In this document: positions 44,301 through 47,721 of the stretch, one piece after another
Position numbering within the stretch: the first letter of the stretch is position 1
How the letters are laid out: each line of letters opens with the position of its first letter
NCBI GenBank assembly: GCA_903837355.1
Contig: CAILUI010000007.1
Location: forward strand, 1 to 47,721
Source of the DNA: an uncultured Victivallales bacterium
GTDB taxonomy: Bacteria > Verrucomicrobiota > Lentisphaeria > Oligosphaerales > JAFGRS01
Length of the DNA: 47,721 nt
Direction: 5' to 3'
Program-made: the position numbers and the translations under genes
Notes under the pieces: model-generated
Seen by the model: only the letters and a program-made list of their open reading frames with translations
The model's database searches: none
Told to the model about the DNA's origin: nothing

Positions 44301-45897
44301 CGACATCGGGCCGGGCGAGGCGCTGGGTGTCTGGATCTACGGGGACGGCAAGGGCGCTGTGCTCAACCTGCAGTTGGTCACACCGCGCGAGTACATGCAT
44401 GCCTACGCGGAGCACTACGTGACCATCGACTTCAGCGGCTGGCGCTACGTGGCACTGCCCCTGCGCGAGCGTGCCGCCGACCGCTACCATGACTACGAGT
44501 GGCCGTACTTCAGCCAGCATGGCATTTTCCGCACGCACCTGGACCCGCACCACGTCAGCGAAGTCAACCTCTACCTGAACAACCTACCGCCCAACGATAC
44601 GGTCACCATCTACCTCAGCCCGCTGCGGGTCCTGCGCACCCTGCGTGCCGAGCTCAGTAACCCGGTGGTTGAGTTGAACGGGGCGGCGCTGCAGATCCCG
44701 ACGACGCTGCGCAGCGGCGACTACATCGAACTGCAGGCCGCGGACGACTGCCGGGTCTACGACGAGCGGGGGACGTTGCTCGAGCGGCTCACCGTGGGCG
44801 CGGCGCCGCCGCTGCTGGCAGCCGGTATGAACCAGTTGCATTTCTCGTGCACTGGGCCCAGCGGCGTCGAGGCCCGCGCCGAGGTCACGCTGGTGGCGGC
44901 GGGCGCCCCGCTGTCGGGCCGCACGCCGTCGGCGCAGGTCAACTGGGCCCTGCTGCACGACGAGTATGGTTTGCCGCGTACCGTCCTTGCTGCCGACGGC
45001 ACGGAGCAACGCTGGGAGGTAATCTGTCGACCCGAGGGCACCTCCGCGGCCCTCGGTCTCGAAATCGAGGTTCACGAGACCGGAATCACGGACGCGGCGT
45101 ACAACAGCCCGAGTGCCCTGACCCTCGAGGGTTTCGATGACCTGGATTTCTTTGCGGAGTCGCCGGAGAACCAGTTTGCGCAGTTTGTGTATGATGCGCA
45201 GCACAAGAGTCTCGCCGCCAAACCTGGGGTGACCCAGCAACTCGAACGCAGTACCGAACGGGTGAAGGTCGGCACCGGGAGCGCACGCTATACGGCAACC
45301 AGCACCTTGGCTGATAACGGCGGCTGGTCCGCGCGGGGGCGTCGCTACCTGAAGCCGCTCGATCTGTCGGCTTACCAAGGCATCGGCTTCTGGCTGTACG
45401 GCGACGGCCGCGGCGAGGTCTTCAAGCTGCAGCTCCGAGATCCGGCTGCCGGCTGGTTTGATATGGTCACGGTGGTCGATTTCACGGGATGGCGCTATGT
45501 GCAGTTCGACCTTGCCGGCGCGGAGTCGATCAACCTGGCCGCCGTCGAGTACCTGCTCATCTACTATAACGGGATCCCCGCCAACCAGACCGTCTCCTGC
45601 TGCATCGATGCGGTGCGCGCGCTGCCCACCGGTGCTGGGCTCCGTGATCCGGAGCTGAGCGTTGGCGGGAAACGGCAGGTCTTTCCGGTTACCCTGTCGG
45701 TCGGCGACCGCCTGGTCTACGATGGTGTCGGCGCTGGCCGCCTCTACCGGCGCGGCAAGGCGGTTCCCGAGGCCGTCCAGCCTCAGGGCGCGCCGCTGAC
45801 GCTGGTACCGGGGAGAAACGCCGCCGTGTTCGCGTTCGGCGCGGGGGCGCCGGCGCAGTATCGTGCCACCGTGTCGCTGGTCAAGCACTATCCGTGA
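41368..45897 (+). CDS. large secreted LamG and TIM-barrel protein with duplicated binding units
   Basis: The 1509-residue protein has a signal peptide (about 10-35), a LamG/concanavalin domain (about 43-250), a beta domain (about 270-430) and a TIM barrel (about 450-900). The barrel contains GFACMHYDGWYASLGHY and DQIYMDGSEG, where D689 is a nucleophile candidate in the manner of alpha-galactosidase-like barrels. The C-terminus is two tandem units, each a CBM-like jelly roll (FWLYGDGRGEVFKLQL and VWIYGDGKGAVLNLQL) plus a small beta domain. A roughly 85-residue insertion in the barrel (about 567-650) includes EEIIQYAAI and CTRGAFGTRPGAHAQGSPV, resembling a module of phage tail proteins. GTG 41368 has AAGGA eight bases upstream. 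The substrate and exact family are unknown. Confidence 0.72.
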   Translation: MDNDRRRRRWTWVWAVGSLAVLALGGAFPAGAADAASGPPGLLGHWAFDDGQGDVASDSSGQANDGTLHGAEWVRGAFGTALHFKGVESYVAIPAPRGLDGANELTVEAWVLWQGSGRYPNLLTGGQWSPGGFMLFVVDNACAFRLGRPDVSAAESGALWDERSAPLVSAFEVGTWYHLAATFRRPEVVTYVNGQVAGTATWDYPIGCRGDLLIGCWYPLQACHQGLIDEVKVYNRALVAAEVQASFAAESPRRMAPAAVAYESIPPTAPEGAQQMAVLENSVARLEIDARGRCNALVDKGSGRNLLATTLPLVALTRNGKTVSARTCSYADGKLRFGFGKGGESVLVAASAKAHYFTFEVLAVEGDGVQSVTFLALPVLKGTYSFPTSGATVGDDWAVCLRELNLQTEVTLGGAPPAARAGAQAEYGLVGAKAALVVSSPADLRPALQELVKAEGLPQSALGGPWALDAEGNRGSYLFAAPSEREADRWIEFAKRGGFACMHYDGWYASLGHYEPAPELFPSGLAGMKEMVRKVHAAGMKAGMHTLTGCIQPHDSWVTPVPDKRLAADASYTLAAAMDEKAETILTSERPQMHDIIWSYAGGGNAIRMGEEIIQYAAISYQPPYGFLKCTRGAFGTRPGAHAQGSPVDHLRQVYIAFYPDERTTLVGEVAAAIARVYNECEFDQIYMDGSEGMGNRHAVQTMRDAIFSRLQRPAVVEASEWGHWSWYYHSRIGAWDHATWGWKRFVDMHCADIAGYRQGALLQAQLGWWVVLGAGPGNRAETPDEMEYFCCKNLAYDAPSSTQVPGSLTAPANARLLEYITMAGWYERLRLANYFPESVKAQLRQPRQDFHLLQADGGDWQLLPTDYLAHRITGSGDGSAAWSVANRFGAQPVRLRLEALYSVQPYDSPEAMVLADPARPEAFTVSRNAVDVTHALSRSTAQVKVGDASLCFTATSQRSSGKGAWAQAGMRFEAPYLDIGPGEALGVWIYGDGKGAVLNLQLVTPREYMHAYAEHYVTIDFSGWRYVALPLRERAADRYHDYEWPYFSQHGIFRTHLDPHHVSEVNLYLNNLPPNDTVTIYLSPLRVLRTLRAELSNPVVELNGAALQIPTTLRSGDYIELQAADDCRVYDERGTLLERLTVGAAPPLLAAGMNQLHFSCTGPSGVEARAEVTLVAAGAPLSGRTPSAQVNWALLHDEYGLPRTVLAADGTEQRWEVICRPEGTSAALGLEIEVHETGITDAAYNSPSALTLEGFDDLDFFAESPENQFAQFVYDAQHKSLAAKPGVTQQLERSTERVKVGTGSARYTATSTLADNGGWSARGRRYLKPLDLSAYQGIGFWLYGDGRGEVFKLQLRDPAAGWFDMVTVVDFTGWRYVQFDLAGAESINLAAVEYLLIYYNGIPANQTVSCCIDAVRALPTGAGLRDPELSVGGKRQVFPVTLSVGDRLVYDGVGAGRLYRRGKAVPEAVQPQGAPLTLVPGRNAAVFAFGAGAPAQYRATVSLVKHYP

Positions 45898-45970
45898 GGT
45901 GCGGCGCCGACCGGCGGGGCGGGCGCAGTCTTGCCCGTGGTCGCCGTCACGAACAGAGGAGAAGGGGTCC

Positions 45971-47086
45971 ATGCAGGCAACTTCCAGCGTCAGTGCGCAG
46001 CCGGATTCCGCGGTTGAGGGGCGGTGGGTACACCCGTTATGCACGCCTCTCGCGCTGGACCGCAGCGGCCCGTTCCTCGACGGTCCTGATGGGCGCGTGT
46101 TGAGTGCGACTGCCGATGCCTTGCAGGTGAGCGCGGACGAGGGCCAGACCTGGTCGGACGTCGCCTCGGCGTGCCATGGGCAGCACCCGCGCGAGCCAGG
46201 CTCATTCTACCTGGTACGGGCTCAGGATGGCGCCTTGGTCATGGTGTACCTCGACCTGGCTAACTACCGCTTCTCGTGGGATGACGAGGCGGGCGAGGCC
46301 AAGGACGACTGCCACTTGGAATTGCGGGCAGTGCGCAGTCTCGACGGCGGCAAGACCTGGGTCGACCGGCAGACGCTCCTCGATGGCTACAATGCCAACT
46401 TCTTCGGCTTCATCCGCCTCCGTAACGGCCGACTCGTGGTGGTGGCGGAACACCTCGCTTCACAGCCGGGCCGCTGGGTGGTCTGCTCGTTTACGTCGGC
46501 TGACCATGGGCACTCGTGGGAGCGCAGCAACCTGATCGACCTCGGCGGGCGTGGGCATCACGATGGCGCCATCGAGCCCACCGTGGCGGAGTTGAGCGAT
46601 GGTCGCCTGCTGATGCTGATCCGGACGAACCTGGAGCGCTTCTGGCAGGCGTTCTCGGAGGACGGTGGGCGCACGTGGCGCACGATCCAGCCCAGTGCGC
46701 TGGACGCCAGTTCGGCGCCCGGCTTCCTGCTGCGACTGCAGAGCGGGCGCCTGCTCCTGGTGTGGAACCGTCTGCACCCCGAGGGCGGCACCTGGCCAAG
46801 GAGCCAGCCGGGCCCTGCCGCTGAGGTCGCAGCCTCCTGGCATCGCGAGGAACTCTCTGCAGCCCTCTCCGCAGACGATGGGAGAAGTTGGACCCAAGCA
46901 CTGGTCCTGGCCCGTCAGCAGGGTGGCCAGTTGAGCTACCCTTACGCCTTCGAGCGCCGGCCCGGCGAACTGTGGATCACCGCCGGATTCGCCTTCAGGA
47001 AAGGCTGGGAGAACCCAGTGCCGCTCCGGCTTGGGCTGCGGGAGGATGAGCTTCTTGCCGCGGCCGTTACGGCGTCTTGCCACTGA
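45971..47086 (+). CDS. BNR-repeat sialidase-like protein
   Basis: The 371-residue protein folds as a six-bladed propeller, judged from five Asp-box repeats: SADEGQTW, SLDGGKTW, SADHGHSW, SEDGGRTW and SADDGRSW. An RTNLERFW segment and an EPT motif (AIEPTVAEL) match features of sialidase-superfamily active sites. Not all three arginines of a true sialidase triad can be assigned by eye, so exo-sialidase activity is uncertain. No signal peptide is visible, suggesting a cytoplasmic enzyme. ATG 45971 follows GGAGAAGGGG, a strong ribosome binding site; it lies 73 bases after the LamG gene. Its last 20 bases overlap the 3' end of the convergent cytochrome c gene. Confidence 0.82.
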   Translation: MQATSSVSAQPDSAVEGRWVHPLCTPLALDRSGPFLDGPDGRVLSATADALQVSADEGQTWSDVASACHGQHPREPGSFYLVRAQDGALVMVYLDLANYRFSWDDEAGEAKDDCHLELRAVRSLDGGKTWVDRQTLLDGYNANFFGFIRLRNGRLVVVAEHLASQPGRWVVCSFTSADHGHSWERSNLIDLGGRGHHDGAIEPTVAELSDGRLLMLIRTNLERFWQAFSEDGGRTWRTIQPSALDASSAPGFLLRLQSGRLLLVWNRLHPEGGTWPRSQPGPAAEVAASWHREELSAALSADDGRSWTQALVLARQQGGQLSYPYAFERRPGELWITAGFAFRKGWENPVPLRLGLREDELLAAAVTASCH

Positions 47087-47444
47087 TGGCGCGGCCCTTC
47101 TCGGCCTTGCGCAGGATATCCTTGACCAAGAGCGCGATTTCCGCCTCGCTGAGATCCTTGCCGAACGAGGGCATGGCGAAGCCGAAGAATACGCCCTTGC
47201 GGATAGTCTTGGCCAAGGCTTCGTCATTCTTGCGCTGCATGGCCTTGGCGTCGGTGAAGTCGGAGCCCCGTAACTTCGCGCCCGTGGCGGAGCGGGCGCT
47301 GCCGTCGTCACCATGGCAGGACGCGCAGCGGGTCTGGTAGAAGCTCTTGAGGTCGGCAACGCTGCGCGTCGCGGGGGCGACGTCCGCTGCAGTCAGCGCC
47401 GGTCCCAGCAGAGCGATACCCAACAGGATCATCTTCCGACTCAT
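47067..47444 (-). CDS. small secreted class I cytochrome c
   Basis: The 125-residue protein has a signal peptide (about 1-20), one haem-attachment motif C40-A-S-C43-H44 (CASCHG), a distal methionine candidate M91 in FAMPSFGKDLS and a C-terminal helix LVKDILRKA. This is a monohaem c-type cytochrome of the c6/c8 type, probably a periplasmic electron carrier. The ATG at 47444 follows AAGGAG by seven bases and starts the signal peptide; an open frame upstream to 47648 is not needed. It is convergent with the sialidase-like gene and the two coding regions overlap by 20 bases. It could be an electron partner for the HzsA-like dihaem protein 36 kb away, but nothing links them except haem chemistry. 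Confidence 0.9.
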   Translation of the reverse strand: MSRKMILLGIALLGPALTAADVAPATRSVADLKSFYQTRCASCHGDDGSARSATGAKLRGSDFTDAKAMQRKNDEALAKTIRKGVFFGFAMPSFGKDLSEAEIALLVKDILRKAEKGRAISGKTP

Positions 47445-47721
47445 GGCAGTCTCCTTTGCATGTGGATCGCTACGCCTGCACAAAGCCTCTGGCGCCGCGG
47501 CCGGACCGTAAGCGCACGCATCCACTCGAGCGCTGGCTACGGTAGCATCAACACGCCGTGGGTTCAACCTCGACGGGGTGCAGGCCAGGGCGGTTCTAAG
47601 AAACCGGCGAGGGCGCCGACGGCTGGGTCTGCGATCGCCATTGGGCACCCCCGAGGCCCCCTTGCGGTCGCGCTATGGAGCATAGGGGGGCACGGCGTTG
47701 CGCCGGCGCTCGTCGCGGGCA
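47445..47721. other. intergenic sequence at the right edge
   Basis: No gene is recognised in these 277 bases. A nested hairpin can be drawn at 47656-47692, with outer arms GCCCCC/GGGGGC and inner arms CTATG and CATAG around GAG. It might be a structured transcript end of a gene beyond the edge. The promoter of the cytochrome c gene must also lie here but was not resolved. Confidence 0.5.

Overview
The window is GC-rich bacterial DNA with 26 recognisable protein-coding genes plus the tail of one at the left edge. No rRNA, tRNA, CRISPR array, transposase or integrase was seen. Several features point to a bacterium of the Planctomycetota-Verrucomicrobiota-Lentisphaerota type or a similar glycan-degrading lineage such as Hydrogenedentota: very large secreted glycosidase-like proteins, F5/8-type C and CBM9-like domains fused to a hydrazine-synthase-alpha-like dihaem protein, a sulfatase-fold hydrolase, a GH172 (DUF2961) enzyme and a TolB-like propeller protein. 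No phylogenetic marker gene is present, so this placement is an inference.

Layout. (1) 1-4652: tail of an unknown gene, a DUF72 protein (-), a repeat-rich gap, an aspartate kinase of the ectoine-associated type (-), then divergently a YhcH-family sugar protein and an S11 D-alanyl-D-alanine carboxypeptidase (+). (2) 14183 down to 4686, minus strand: a secreted GH5-like glycosidase, a 1393-residue HzsA-like dihaem propeller protein, then a tightly coupled trio (double zinc-ribbon protein, SGNH hydrolase, NAD-dependent epimerase) whose reading frames overlap by four bases each. (3) 14418-20667, plus strand: a GH172 enzyme without a signal peptide and a 1681-residue GH2 enzyme, convergent with (4) a minus-strand run from 29068 down to 20704: SrkA-type kinase, LD-carboxypeptidase, a 1362-residue GH42-like secreted enzyme, a secreted LIM/DA1-like zinc peptidase, and a D-galactonate dehydratase homologue. 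(5) 29318-47086, plus strand: eleven co-directional genes with gaps of at most 73 bases or overlaps. They encode a sulfatase-fold hydrolase with threonine at the nucleophile position, an OppA-like lipoprotein, a complete MacA/MacB/TolC-type export system (adaptor, ATPase, permease, outer-membrane factor), a TolB-like propeller, a phosphotriesterase-family hydrolase, a GHL10-like protein, a 1509-residue LamG/TIM-barrel protein and a BNR-repeat sialidase-like protein. A small secreted cytochrome c closes the window on the minus strand.

How the genes may work together. The region reads as a complex-glycan utilisation neighbourhood: secreted glycosidases with binding domains, enzymes without signal peptides that could finish oligosaccharides (GH172, BNR protein, phosphotriesterase-like, sulfatase-fold), and sugar-acid catabolism (galactonate dehydratase). 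There is no SusC/SusD pair or TonB receptor in the window. Two murein-peptide carboxypeptidases and the SrkA-like kinase are more general cell functions.

Most notable observations: an inverted pair of about 67-bp multi-hairpin repeats with compensatory stem changes and mutually complementary loops (1323-1390 and 11164-11230); the bacterial DA1-like LIM peptidase; the HzsA-like protein fused to carbohydrate-binding domains; the threonine-type sulfatase-fold enzyme; an ectoine-type aspartokinase with no ect genes beside it; and a perfect 12-bp AT-rich palindrome in the 29.2-kb divergent promoter region.
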